From the NCBI GenBank assembly GCA_035502995.1, contig DATJTW010000116.1:1-64000 (forward strand): a DNA stretch of 64,000 bases, given 5' to 3'. The DNA comes from CADEED01 sp035502995. GTDB lineage: Bacteria; Pseudomonadota; Gammaproteobacteria; Steroidobacterales; Steroidobacteraceae. Positions 52,555 to 62,315 of this stretch are shown piece by piece (the stretch's first letter is position 1; each line of letters begins with the position of its first letter). The notes beneath the pieces were generated by a model that saw nothing but the letters and a program-made list of their open reading frames with translations, had not been told where the DNA came from and did not search any database. The translations under genes were made by a program, and so were the position numbers.

Positions 52555-53642
52555 CGGGGCACCTGCTGGGTGATGCAATGGATGTTGCCGCCGCCTAACA
52601 GGATCTCGCGGGCGGGTACGCCCACGACCTGGCGGCCGGGGAACGCGCGCTTGAGCTTCGCGGCGGCGGAACGGTCGGTCTTCTTGTCGAGCAGGGGCAT
52701 CACGATGCCCTTGTTCGCGATGTAGAAGTTCACGTAGCTGCCGGCGAGGCGCATCCCGGCGCTGCGGCGGTGCGAGGTGTCGCGCAGCAGCAGCGTCGCG
52801 GCCTCTTCCGCCGTGAACTCGAGCGGGCCCGGCATCGGCAGCTTGATCACGTCGAACGCGCGGCCGCGCGCGTCGCGCGCATGCCGCAGCCGCTCGAGCG
52901 CGTCGCGCGAATGCTCGTGCTGCGGATCCGCCGGATCGTCGGCCCAGTGCAGCGCGACGACGCCGGGCTTCACGAAGCAGGCCATGTTGTCGACGTGGCC
53001 GTCGGTCTCGTCCTCGACGACGCCCTGGCCCAGCCAGACGACGTGGCGCACGCCCAGGTAATCACGCAGCAGCACCTCGATGTCGGTGCGCGAGAGGTGC
53101 GGATTGCGGTTCGGATTGAGCAGGCATTGTTCGGTGACCAGCGCGGTGCCCTGCCCGTCCACGTGGATCGCGCCGCCCTCGTTGATGAACGGCGCCCGGT
53201 ACCGGTCGTGCCCCTCCATCTCGAGCACCTTCTGCGCGACGGCGTCGTCCTTGTCCCAGGGGAAGTACAGGCCGCCGTGCAATCCGCCCCAGGCATTGAA
53301 GTGCCAGTCGACGCCGCGTTTGACGCCCCTGGCGTTGGTCACGTACGTCGGGCCGACGTCGCGCATCCACGCGTCGTCGTGCGAGATCTCGACGACGCGC
53401 ACTTGCGGCGGCAGCTGCGTGCGCGCGAACTCGTAGTGGCTGGCCGATACGCCGACGCTGACCGGCTCGAAGCGCGCGATGGCAGTGGCGACGTCCGCGA
53501 ACGCCCGTTGCGCGGGCAATGCGCCCTCGCGCCAGTTGTCGGGCCGTTCCGGCCAGAGCATCCAGCAGCCGGCGTGCGGCGCGTACTCCGCCGGCATGGC
53601 GAAGCCATCCGCGGCGGGCGTGGAATCGAGTGTCTTTGGCAT
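52551..53642 (-). CDS. aguA: agmatine deiminase
   Basis: A 363-residue peptidyl-arginine-deiminase-type enzyme converting agmatine to N-carbamoylputrescine. Conserved sites: WPERPDNWR (about 30-38), RDVGPTYV with Asp95 nearby, NEGGAIHVDGQG, ETDGHVDNMA with His216, and the catalytic Cys356 in GGGNIHCITQQ. No partner aguB gene is in the window. Divergent from icd, with 77 bases between. The putrescine importer genes at the right edge fit polyamine metabolism. Confidence 0.93.
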   Translation of the reverse strand: MPKTLDSTPAADGFAMPAEYAPHAGCWMLWPERPDNWREGALPAQRAFADVATAIARFEPVSVGVSASHYEFARTQLPPQVRVVEISHDDAWMRDVGPTYVTNARGVKRGVDWHFNAWGGLHGGLYFPWDKDDAVAQKVLEMEGHDRYRAPFINEGGAIHVDGQGTALVTEQCLLNPNRNPHLSRTDIEVLLRDYLGVRHVVWLGQGVVEDETDGHVDNMACFVKPGVVALHWADDPADPQHEHSRDALERLRHARDARGRAFDVIKLPMPGPLEFTAEEAATLLLRDTSHRRSAGMRLAGSYVNFYIANKGIVMPLLDKKTDRSAAAKLKRAFPGRQVVGVPAREILLGGGNIHCITQQVPR

Positions 53643-53719
53643 GGGTGGGGCGGGATTCTACTGAAGATGGCTGTGTTAGCATCCCGGCCCCTCCGTCCGC
53701 CCGAGAAAGAACCGCAACG

Positions 53720-55030
53720 ATGGCCACTCCGACGAGTCCCAAGGTCAGCCCGCCCGCCGGCGGCGCCAAGATTTCGATCCAGAACGGCAAGCTCCAGGTC
53801 CCGGACCAGCCGATCATCCCGTTCATCATCGGTGACGGCACCGGCCCCGACATCTGGAACGCCAGCGTCCGCGTGATGGATGCGGCCGTGCAGAAGGCCT
53901 ACGGCGGCAAGAAGAAGATCCACTGGCTCGAGGTGTACGCGGGCGAGAAATCGTTCAACCTCTTCAAGAACTGGCTGCCCGACGAAACCGTCGAGGCCTG
54001 CCGCGAATACCTGGTCTCGATCAAGGGACCGCTGACCACGCCGGTCGGCGGCGGCATCCGCTCGCTGAACGTCGCGCTGCGCCAGTTGTTAGACCTGTAC
54101 GTCTGCCTGCGCCCGGTGCGCTGGTTCAAGGGCGTGCCCTCGCCCGTCAAGGCGCCCGAGAAGGTCGACATGGTGATCTTCCGCGAGAACACCGAAGACA
54201 TCTACGCCGGCATCGAATTCGAACACGGCACCGAGGACAACAAGAAGTTCAAGGAGCTGTTCAAGCAGGCGTTCCCGAAGGCGTACGCGAAGATCCGCTT
54301 CCCGGAGACGTCGGGCATCGGCTTCAAGCCCGTGTCGCAGGAAGGCACCGAGCGCCTGTTCAAGGCGGCGCTCGAGTACGCGGTGATCAACAAGCGCCGC
54401 AGCGTCACCATCGTCCACAAGGGCAACATCCAGAAGTTCACCGAGGGCGCGTTCCGCAACTGGGCGTACGCGTTGGCGGAGAGCGGCGAGTTCGCCTCGA
54501 AGTTCTACACGTGGGAACAGTGGGGCCGCACGAAGGCCGCCTCCGGCGAGAAGGCCGCGAACGACGAACAGGCCGCGGCGCTGAAGAGCGGCAGGATCCT
54601 GGTGAAGGACGCCATCGCCGACATCGCGCTCCAGCAGGTGCTGACGCGCCCGGATGAGTTCGACGTGATCGCCACGACGAATCTCAACGGCGACTATCTC
54701 TCCGACGCGCTGGCCGCGCAGGTCGGCGGCATCGGCATCGCGCCGGGCGCCAACATCAACTACGTCACGGGTCATGCCGTGTTCGAAGCGACGCACGGCA
54801 CCGCGCCGAAGTACGCCGATCTCGACAAGGTGAACCCGGGTTCGGTGATCCTGTCGGGCGAGATGATGCTGCGTTACCTGGGCTGGACCGAAGCCGCCGA
54901 CGCGATCATCAGCGCGATGGACAAGACGATCGGCCAGAAGACCGTGACCTACGACTTCGCCCGCCTCATGGACGGCGCGAAGGAAGTGAAGTGCTCCGAA
55001 TTCGGCGACGCGCTCATCCGGAACATGTAG
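53720..55030 (+). CDS. icd: isocitrate dehydrogenase, NADP-dependent
   Basis: A 436-residue bacterial-type IDH that converts isocitrate to 2-oxoglutarate in the TCA cycle. Motifs: IIGDGTGPDIW, FRENTEDIYAGIEF, KGNIQKFTEGAF and the NADP-loop region GTAPKYADLDKVNPGSVIL. Length agrees with E. coli Icd (416) with a short N-terminal extension. ATG 53720 is used; the longer frame covers aguA upstream. Its stop codon's last base is also the first base of the next GGGGAC element. Confidence 0.96.
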   Translation: MATPTSPKVSPPAGGAKISIQNGKLQVPDQPIIPFIIGDGTGPDIWNASVRVMDAAVQKAYGGKKKIHWLEVYAGEKSFNLFKNWLPDETVEACREYLVSIKGPLTTPVGGGIRSLNVALRQLLDLYVCLRPVRWFKGVPSPVKAPEKVDMVIFRENTEDIYAGIEFEHGTEDNKKFKELFKQAFPKAYAKIRFPETSGIGFKPVSQEGTERLFKAALEYAVINKRRSVTIVHKGNIQKFTEGAFRNWAYALAESGEFASKFYTWEQWGRTKAASGEKAANDEQAAALKSGRILVKDAIADIALQQVLTRPDEFDVIATTNLNGDYLSDALAAQVGGIGIAPGANINYVTGHAVFEATHGTAPKYADLDKVNPGSVILSGEMMLRYLGWTEAADAIISAMDKTIGQKTVTYDFARLMDGAKEVKCSEFGDALIRNM

Positions 55031-55122
55031 GGGACATCCTTCGTTTGCCGCGGCTCCGCCGCAAAAAAGGGGACAGTGCGTTCAGCACTGTCCCCTTTTT
55101 TCAGCAAACGATGGATGTACCC
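55030..55122. repeat. composite GGGGAC inverted-repeat element, copy 2
   Basis: Outer arms GGGGACATCCTTCGTTTGC (55030-55048) and GCAAACGATGGATGTACCC (55104-55122) match with two differences. The inner hairpin is a perfect 17-base-pair stem: AAAAAAGGGGACAGTGC (55063-55079) with GCACTGTCCCCTTTTTT (55085-55101). A small GCGG/CCGC stem lies between arm and hairpin. The inner hairpin with T6 is a strong candidate terminator for icd and for the convergent peptidase gene. Confidence 0.88.
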
Positions 55123-55223
55123 ATTGCTCTAGTGGCACGCCCTGGTTCGCCAAACTTTCGACCGGGCTCCCGAACCTTGCGCCGTTCCGACTGACCCGCT
55201 CCGGATCCTCCAGCCCACGCCCC

Positions 55224-57170
55224 CTAGTTAGCCGCCCCCCGCGTCTCACCCCCCACCTTCGCATTCACCCCCAGAAACGCATCCAGCTTCGTCAGCAACG
55301 TCTGCCTAAACTCGAACCGCGACAGCGAATGGTCGCCATCCTCGATCACAACCAGCTCCACCTTCTTGTCCGCCCCCTTCAGCGCCCGCGCCATGCGCTT
55401 GCTCTGATCGACGTTGACCTGGATGTCGTTGTCTCCGTGCACCAGCAGCACCGGCACCTTGATCTTCTCCGCCGCGCGTAGCGGCGAACCCGCGCGCATC
55501 TCCGACACGTCGTCGCCGTACGTGTATTCCGAGCGCTGCCGGCCACCGTAGAACCGCTGCACCTCGCGCGCCTGCGAACGCAAGTCGGCGACGCCGGCGA
55601 TACTCACGGCGCAGCGATACAGGTCCGGCTCGCGCACGGCGCTCATCAGCGCCGCGTAACCGCCGAAGCTCCAGCCGACGATGCTGGTGTTCGCCGGATC
55701 GGCGATGCCCTCGGCGATCGCCCACTTCGTCGCGGCGGTGATGTCGTCGACCATCACGGTGCCCCAGTTGTGCAGGCCGGCCTCGTACCAGTCGTAGCCA
55801 TAGCCGATCGAGCCGCGGAAGTTCACCTGGATCACCGCGTACCCGCGGCTGGCCATGAACTGCACCATCGGGTCGTAGCCCCAGCTGTCGCGCGCGTGTG
55901 GACCGCCGTGCGGATAGACGATCGTCGGCAGGTTCTTGCCCGTCGAGCCCGCCGGCAGCGTGACGTATCCCGGCAATACCGTCCCGTCCGGTGCCTTGAT
56001 CTTCACGAACTTCATCGGCGACAGCGTCGCGCCCGCGAGCGCGGGATTGGCGCTGCCGACGCGCACCAGGTTCCAGTTGTTCGTGTCGAGCACGTAGTAG
56101 TTCGACGGGCGCACGTCGGCATGCGACGCGACGAGCAGCTTCTTGCCGTCGCGCGAGGCGCTGACCACCTCGTTCTCGGCGTCCGGCAGCGCGCGGTCGA
56201 TCGCGGTGTAGACCGCTTCCGCCTCCGAATCGAAGAACTTGTGTTTCACGCGGTCGGTTTCGTAGCTGAAGCCGATGATGCGGTGGTCGCCCGGCCAGTA
56301 CATCGGCTGGGTCACGTCGACGTCCAGGTTCGAGAACAGCAGCTGGCGGTCGCTCTTCTCGGTGAGATCCATCTCGAAGATCGCGTCACGGCCGTTGTGA
56401 CTGGCGCTGACCAGCAGCGTGCCCGGCGTGGGCCCGAAGCCGATGACGTCGAAATCACCGTCGCCCCACTTCCACTTCGCGAGCGTGCGCCAGCCGCTGT
56501 CGGCGTCGTCGCGGGTGATGTACAGGCTCTTGTTCGAGTCGTAGCCGAAACCGAAGCGCACGACGCCGGCACGGTCCGTGGTCCAGCTGACGATGGGATG
56601 GCGCGGACGCTGCACGACGGTCATCAGGCCGGTCGTGATGTCGAGCGAGTGGACGCTGGGGAAGGGATCGCCGTCCGTCAGCTCGATCAGCACGTGCGTG
56701 GGATCGTCCTTCTTCCAGTCGAGGATGTTGTCCTGGAACTGCGACCCGCCCTTTGCGCCGTTCTGCACGAGCACGCGCGGTTTGTCCTTGCCGGTCACGT
56801 CCACCGACACCAGGCGCGACACCGGGTAAGGCTGGCCGCGCGAGAACTGCGTGCCACGAAAACCGCACAGCAGGCGGTCGTCGCCCTTGAAGCGGCAGTA
56901 GCTGAGGTCGAACGAATCGACGCTGGCGCTCATCAACCCGGTGCGCTGACGCTTCACCAGGTCAACGTACACGAGCACCCGCTGGTCGTTGATCCGGGTG
57001 ACGTACGCGACCTTGGTGCCGTCGGGCGAGAGCGTCGGAAAGCTGAAATCCGTGTCGGCCGCGAAATCGGCCACGGACGGCGGCGCCGCCGGCGCGGTCG
57101 ACGAAACGAAGAGCGCCGCGCACGCGGCGAGCAGGTGCGCGATGAACGCGCCGGGTCGGATGGTCGCCAT
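55224..57170 (-). CDS. S9 family prolyl oligopeptidase-type peptidase
   Basis: A 648-residue exported peptidase (signal peptide to about residue 28, APAAP). The N-terminal half is a propeller; the C-terminal half is an alpha/beta hydrolase with VYPHGGPHARDSW, nucleophile GWSFGGY, Asp in VHGDND and His in EDGDHSL. This is the dipeptidyl/acylaminoacyl peptidase type. ATG 57170 has GGAGGG 4 bases upstream; an upstream TTG/ATG at 57191 adds seven residues. It lies 22 bases after the HDOD gene's stop. Confidence 0.9.
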   Translation of the reverse strand: MATIRPGAFIAHLLAACAALFVSSTAPAAPPSVADFAADTDFSFPTLSPDGTKVAYVTRINDQRVLVYVDLVKRQRTGLMSASVDSFDLSYCRFKGDDRLLCGFRGTQFSRGQPYPVSRLVSVDVTGKDKPRVLVQNGAKGGSQFQDNILDWKKDDPTHVLIELTDGDPFPSVHSLDITTGLMTVVQRPRHPIVSWTTDRAGVVRFGFGYDSNKSLYITRDDADSGWRTLAKWKWGDGDFDVIGFGPTPGTLLVSASHNGRDAIFEMDLTEKSDRQLLFSNLDVDVTQPMYWPGDHRIIGFSYETDRVKHKFFDSEAEAVYTAIDRALPDAENEVVSASRDGKKLLVASHADVRPSNYYVLDTNNWNLVRVGSANPALAGATLSPMKFVKIKAPDGTVLPGYVTLPAGSTGKNLPTIVYPHGGPHARDSWGYDPMVQFMASRGYAVIQVNFRGSIGYGYDWYEAGLHNWGTVMVDDITAATKWAIAEGIADPANTSIVGWSFGGYAALMSAVREPDLYRCAVSIAGVADLRSQAREVQRFYGGRQRSEYTYGDDVSEMRAGSPLRAAEKIKVPVLLVHGDNDIQVNVDQSKRMARALKGADKKVELVVIEDGDHSLSRFEFRQTLLTKLDAFLGVNAKVGGETRGAAN

Positions 57171-57192
57171 GTGTCCCTCCCAGGACGCCAAA

Positions 57193-57915
57193 CTACTGCA
57201 GGGTGACTAACAGCCTGGCCATGGTGGCATCGCCACGCAGCGCGGACAAGCGTGCGGCCGGCAATCCCAGCTCGAGCGCGGCGGCATCCACCGCGCCCGG
57301 CGCACAGAACTGCGGCGCGATCAGTTCGAGCGCGAACAGGCGGCCGAGGTAGACGGCGGTCGCATCGGCGGCGGCATCGGGGAAGTCGCGCAGCCGGCGC
57401 CATTCGGCGGCGGTCGCCGCGGCGCGTACGGGCACACCCCAGGCGCGCACGGTCCGGTCCAGCAGGCCGATACCGAGCTCGGCGCACAGATCCGCCCGGC
57501 CGACGGCGTCGAGCCGCACCTGCCGCGCGTGTTCGATCGTCGCGATGGCGCGCACGGTCAGCAGGTCGCCGAGGCGGTGCAGCAGCGCGGCGATCGCCGC
57601 GGTCCGCGGATCGCCGCCGACGTCGGGCGCCAGGCGCCAGGCGTACGCGGCGGAGATCACGCTCTCGTTCCACAGGCCGCGCAGCTCGGCGGCGCGCGCC
57701 GGCGCCGTGCACAGCAGCTTCTGCAGCGAGGCGAGTCGCAGATCGACGGCCTCGCCCTCGCCCGCCACGAGACCGCGCTCGACGGTCTGCCAGTCGAACG
57801 TCGTCCAGTCGAACGGCGCCGCGGGGATGTCGCGCGCGCGTTCGCGCAGCTCGACCGCGACGAGACGGCGGGCATCGAGCAGGACATGGGGAGCGCTGCC
57901 GGAGCGATTCGACAT
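57193..57915 (-). CDS. HDOD domain protein
   Basis: A 240-residue protein with an HDOD-like helical core: LNESVISAAYAWRLAP-type opening, then IAALLHRLGDLLTVRAI (about 107-123), which lacks the HD pair as usual for HDOD. Family members are signalling outputs near kinases or c-di-GMP systems; no such gene is adjacent. It is probably co-transcribed with the upstream trans-sulfuration gene, 41 bases away. Confidence 0.78.
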   Translation of the reverse strand: MSNRSGSAPHVLLDARRLVAVELRERARDIPAAPFDWTTFDWQTVERGLVAGEGEAVDLRLASLQKLLCTAPARAAELRGLWNESVISAAYAWRLAPDVGGDPRTAAIAALLHRLGDLLTVRAIATIEHARQVRLDAVGRADLCAELGIGLLDRTVRAWGVPVRAAATAAEWRRLRDFPDAAADATAVYLGRLFALELIAPQFCAPGAVDAAALELGLPAARLSALRGDATMARLLVTLQ

Positions 57916-57956
57916 AAACCGGGAATCCGCGAAGGGGTGGGCGGCGATTGTCGGCG

Positions 57957-59129
57957 TCAGCCCGGCGGCGTGGCGAGGGCCTGGTCGATATCTGCGAGCA
58001 AATCCTCGACATCCTCGAGGCCGATCGACAGCCGCACCGTGCCCGGGCCCATGCCGGACTGGCGCGCCTGGTCCGGCGTGAAATCGCGGCTGCCCATCAG
58101 CTGCGGCGCCATGACCAGCGACTCGGTCGAGCCGAGGCTCGCGGTCAGCGCGAACAGCTGCAGATTTTCGCTGAAACGGCGCGCCGCCTCGCTGCCGGCC
58201 TTGAGGTCGAAGCTGAGCACGGTGCCCGCGTCGCGCATCTGCTTCTTCGCCAGCGCCGCCTGCGGATGCGTGGAGAGGCCGGGGTAATGCACCTTCGCGA
58301 CCGCCGGATGCGCGGCGAGGTGCTCGGCGACCGCCTGCGCGTTGCGCGTCTGCTCGCGGTAGCGCACGAAATACGTCTTCAGTCCCCGCTGCAGCAGGAA
58401 CGCCGCGTGCGGATCGAGCAACGCGCCGAGCACGGCGAAGTCCGGGCGCAGGTCGTCGATCAATTCCTGGCGACCGATCACGGCGCCGCCCATGACGTCG
58501 CCCGTGCCCGAGGCGTATTTCGTCAGGCTGTGCACGAAGAGATCAATGTCGTATTCGCCGTGCTGGTGGAAACCCGCGAACGTGTTGTCGACGACGGCCA
58601 GCGCGCCGTGCCGGTGCGCGAGCTCGACGAGCCGCTCGATGTCGGCGACCTTGAGCATCGGGTTCGTCGGGCTCTCGAACAGCACGAGCCGGGTCGGCCG
58701 CGTGGCCAGCACGTTCTCGACGCCGGCCAGGTCCTCGATCGACAGCATCGTGTTCTCGACGCCGAAGCGCGCCAGCAGCCGGCGGATGATGTTGCGAGTC
58801 GGGCCGTACGTCTCGATGAAGAACAACACGTGGTCGCCGGCCTTCGTCAGCGCCAGCAACGTCTGCGCGATGGCATTGACGCCGGACGCGGTGGCGAGGC
58901 AGTCGTCGCGGCCCTGCAGCTGCGCGAGCGTCAGCTCGAGCTGCCGCGTCGTCGGGTTGCTGGCGCGCATGTAGAAGTAGCCCGGCTTCTGGCCGCGCAG
59001 CATCTGCAACGTCTCGTCGACCGTCTCGAACTCGTATTTGACGCTCTGGTAGATAGGCGCGATGACCGGCGCGTTGCCGGGCGGCGGCGTGGTCTCCGGC
59101 GGGTGGTTGAGGAGCGTGGGCTTCTTCAT
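57957..59129 (-). CDS. trans-sulfuration enzyme family protein (PLP-dependent)
   Basis: A 390-residue Cys/Met metabolism PLP enzyme. Pyridoxal Lys204 is in SLTKYASGTGD; ASGVNAIAQTLLAL, SPTNPML and DNTFAGF are the family core. It fits cystathionine gamma-synthase, beta-lyase or methionine gamma-lyase; the motifs do not decide. ATG 59129 is chosen because the longer frame crosses the nitrilase gene. In an operon with methionine/KMTB-type aminotransferase and omega-amidase, a role in sulfur amino-acid turnover is likely. Confidence 0.88.
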   Translation of the reverse strand: MKKPTLLNHPPETTPPPGNAPVIAPIYQSVKYEFETVDETLQMLRGQKPGYFYMRASNPTTRQLELTLAQLQGRDDCLATASGVNAIAQTLLALTKAGDHVLFFIETYGPTRNIIRRLLARFGVENTMLSIEDLAGVENVLATRPTRLVLFESPTNPMLKVADIERLVELAHRHGALAVVDNTFAGFHQHGEYDIDLFVHSLTKYASGTGDVMGGAVIGRQELIDDLRPDFAVLGALLDPHAAFLLQRGLKTYFVRYREQTRNAQAVAEHLAAHPAVAKVHYPGLSTHPQAALAKKQMRDAGTVLSFDLKAGSEAARRFSENLQLFALTASLGSTESLVMAPQLMGSRDFTPDQARQSGMGPGTVRLSIGLEDVEDLLADIDQALATPPG

Positions 59130-59136
59130 GACGGGA

Positions 59137-59909
<773 letters not shown>

Positions 59910-59913
<4 letters not shown>

Positions 59914-61124
59914 CGGCGCCCTGCGCCGGACGCGTTCGCGCCGGACGCACCCGTGTAAGCCTTGATGCGCGCGGCCGCCTCGGTGAGCGTAGAATCGCGC
60001 TTGGCCACGCACAGCCGCACCACGCGCTGCTGCGCGGGCGGCTCGCGGTAGAACGGTGACAGGGGGATCACGGCCACGCCGGCCTCGTTGATGAGTTTTT
60101 CGGTGAATTCCACGTCGGTCAGTTTCGCGAAACCGTCGCCGAGCGCGCCATAGTCCGCGAGCTGGAAGTATGAACCGGCGGCCGGTGGCAGCGTCAGGCC
60201 ACTTCCCGCGAGGTTCGCCAACAGCAGGTCGCGCTTGGCGCTGAAGAACGCGGCCACGTCGCGCCACGCATCCGGATGCCGCTCGAGATACAGACGGATC
60301 GCGGCCTGCAGCGGCGCGGCGATGCTGAAGGCGTTGAACTGGTGCACCTTGCGCAGCTCGCGCGTCAGCAGCGGCGGCGCCACGCAATAACCCACGCGCC
60401 AGCCCGTGATGTGCAGCGTCTTGCCGAAGGAGTAGACGGCGAAGCTGCGTTCCCGCAGCTCCTCGTGGTTGATCACCGACTGGTGCACGCGCCCGTCGTA
60501 CAACACGTGCTCGTAGACCTCGTCCCCCAGCACGTGGATGGGACGGTCGCGCGTGACGATGGCGAGCTCGTCGAGATCCGCGGCGGTGGCGACGGTGCAG
60601 GCCGGGTTGTGCGGGTTGTTGATGATGACGAGGCGCGTGCGGTCGTTGACCGCCGCGCGGACGCGTTCCCAGTCGTAGCGGAAGTGCGGCGCTTCGAGCG
60701 GGATGTGCACGCAGCGGCCGCCGGCGAGGCGGATCGCGGGATCGTAGGCATCGTATGACGGATCGAAGACGATGGCCTCGGAGCCCGGCGTCACGACGGC
60801 CTGGATGGCCGAGTAGATGGACTCCGTGCCGCCGCAGCTGATCGTGATCTCGGTCTCGGGATCGGTCTGGCGGCCGCCGGCCGCGACGATCTTGGCGGCG
60901 ATGGCCGCGCGCAGCGCGACGTTGCCTTCCATGGGCGCGTATTGATTGAACCCCGCGGCCACCGCTTCGGTGACGCAGGCGGCGAGCCTGGGATCGATTT
61001 CGTAGTCGGGAAAGCCCTGGCCCACGTTGACCGCGCCCTGTTCGGTCGCGCGGCGCGACATCACGGTGAAGATCGTGGTGCCGACGTCGGGAAGCTTGCT
61101 GGAGAAAACGCTCGAAGAAACCAT
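59910..61124 (-). CDS. methionine (glutamine) aminotransferase, YbdL-like
   Basis: A 404-residue class I/II aminotransferase: NVGQGFPDYEID (about 33-44), NNPHNPACTVAT, GDEVYEHVLYD (Asp201) and PLP Lys235 in SFGKTLHITGWRVGY. The wording is that of YbdL/KAT III enzymes that aminate 4-methylthio-2-oxobutyrate with glutamine in methionine salvage. ATG 61124 is preferred over the 61151 frame start. First of an operon with omega-amidase and a trans-sulfuration enzyme. Confidence 0.9.
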
Positions 61125-61179
61125 CGACCGGAGTGTACAGCCGCCGCGCACCCCCGTACGCGGCGTCTGCAGAGGACGC

Positions 61180-61416
61180 CTACTTCTTCTTGGCGCGCTT
61201 CGCCTTGCGAGCGAGCTTCAACTGGACCCCGGCCGGTTGATCGATGAAGCGGAAGCGGATGCCCTCGACCATCGCCTTGTACTTGACCGCTCCGGTGGAG
61301 CGACCGAGCTCGACGGCGGCGAGCCGGGCGGACATCTTGGATTTCGCCAGCGCGCGCATCTTCTTGAGATCGGCGGGCGTCCATGGAGCGTTGTGTTTAC
61401 GGGCTGATTTTGCCAT
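61180..61416 (-). CDS. small basic helix-turn-helix-like protein, second copy
   Basis: A 78-residue paralogue of the protein at 51384-51578: WTPADLKKMRALAKSKMSARLAA, then ELGRSTGAVKYKAMVEGIRFR. The tail RKAKRAKKK is strongly basic. Homology between the copies spans about 50 residues. A nucleoid-associated or regulatory role is inferred from charge and the HTH-like pattern. The longer upstream open frame is not supported. Confidence 0.78.
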   Translation of the reverse strand: MAKSARKHNAPWTPADLKKMRALAKSKMSARLAAVELGRSTGAVKYKAMVEGIRFRFIDQPAGVQLKLARKAKRAKKK

Positions 61417-61460
61417 TGAAAGAATCCTCGTCAATTGCGATGGTGGAAGTTTATCAGTAG

Positions 61461-62315
61461 TTAGCCGGAAGCGGCCATCTGTTCCTCGCGTTTGCGACGC
61501 AATTCCTGCCGGCGCATCAGGACCGCCGACAGGATCACGCCGAGTGCCACTATCAGGACCATTATGGTTGCTAGGGCATTCACGACCGGGCTTACACCTA
61601 GTCGAACGCGAGAAAAGATGACCATGGGCAGGGTGTTGGACCCAGGTCCGGAGACGAACTGCGTCACGACGAGGTCGTCCCACGACAACGTGAACGCGAG
61701 CAGCCAGCCCGAGAGGATGGCCGGCAGGATCAGCGGCACGGTGATCCGGAAGAACACCTTCGCCGGCCGCGCGCCGAGATCGAGCGCCGCCTCCTCGAGT
61801 GAATCGTCGAAGCTCGCGAGCCGCGACTGCACGACGACGGTGACATAAGCCATCGTGAAGGTGATGTGCGCGATGGTGATCGTCGCCACGCCGCGGTCGA
61901 ACTGCCAGCCGAACATCGCCTTCAGCAGCTGCTCGAGCGAGACGAACAGCAGCAACATCGACAGGCCCGTGATGACCTCGGGCATGACCAGCGGCGCGGT
62001 AGTCAGGCCCTGCAGCAGCGCGCGGCCCTTGAACGGGCCGAACCGCGCGAGCACCAGGCCCGAGAGGGTGCCGAGCACCACCGCCCCGGTCGCGCTCATC
62101 GCCGCCACCTGGATCGAGAGCCAGGCCGCGGAGAGGATCTGGTCGTCACTGAATAGCCGTCCGTACCATTTGAGCGTCGGCGAGCCGACGGAGTTCCACA
62201 CGGTGACGAGACGCGAGTCGTTGAACGAGAAAATGACCATCGAGAGGATCGGCACGTACAGGAACACGAAGCCGAAACCCAACATAACCTTGCTGAACAG
62301 GCCCTGCGTTTTCAC
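61461..62315 (-). CDS. potI: putrescine/spermidine ABC transporter permease
   Basis: A 284-residue permease with six helices and the EAA loop EEAALDLGARPAKVFFRITVPLILPA (about 175-200). It pairs with PotH in the polyamine importer. The GTG start at 62315 overlaps the potH TGA (62312-62314), giving GTGA coupling; a downstream ATG (MLGFGF) is less likely. The C-terminus RRQELRRKREEQ is cytoplasmic and basic. The periplasmic binding protein is not in this window, probably upstream or elsewhere. Confidence 0.93.
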   Translation of the reverse strand: MKTQGLFSKVMLGFGFVFLYVPILSMVIFSFNDSRLVTVWNSVGSPTLKWYGRLFSDDQILSAAWLSIQVAAMSATGAVVLGTLSGLVLARFGPFKGRALLQGLTTAPLVMPEVITGLSMLLLFVSLEQLLKAMFGWQFDRGVATITIAHITFTMAYVTVVVQSRLASFDDSLEEAALDLGARPAKVFFRITVPLILPAILSGWLLAFTLSWDDLVVTQFVSGPGSNTLPMVIFSRVRLGVSPVVNALATIMVLIVALGVILSAVLMRRQELRRKREEQMAASG

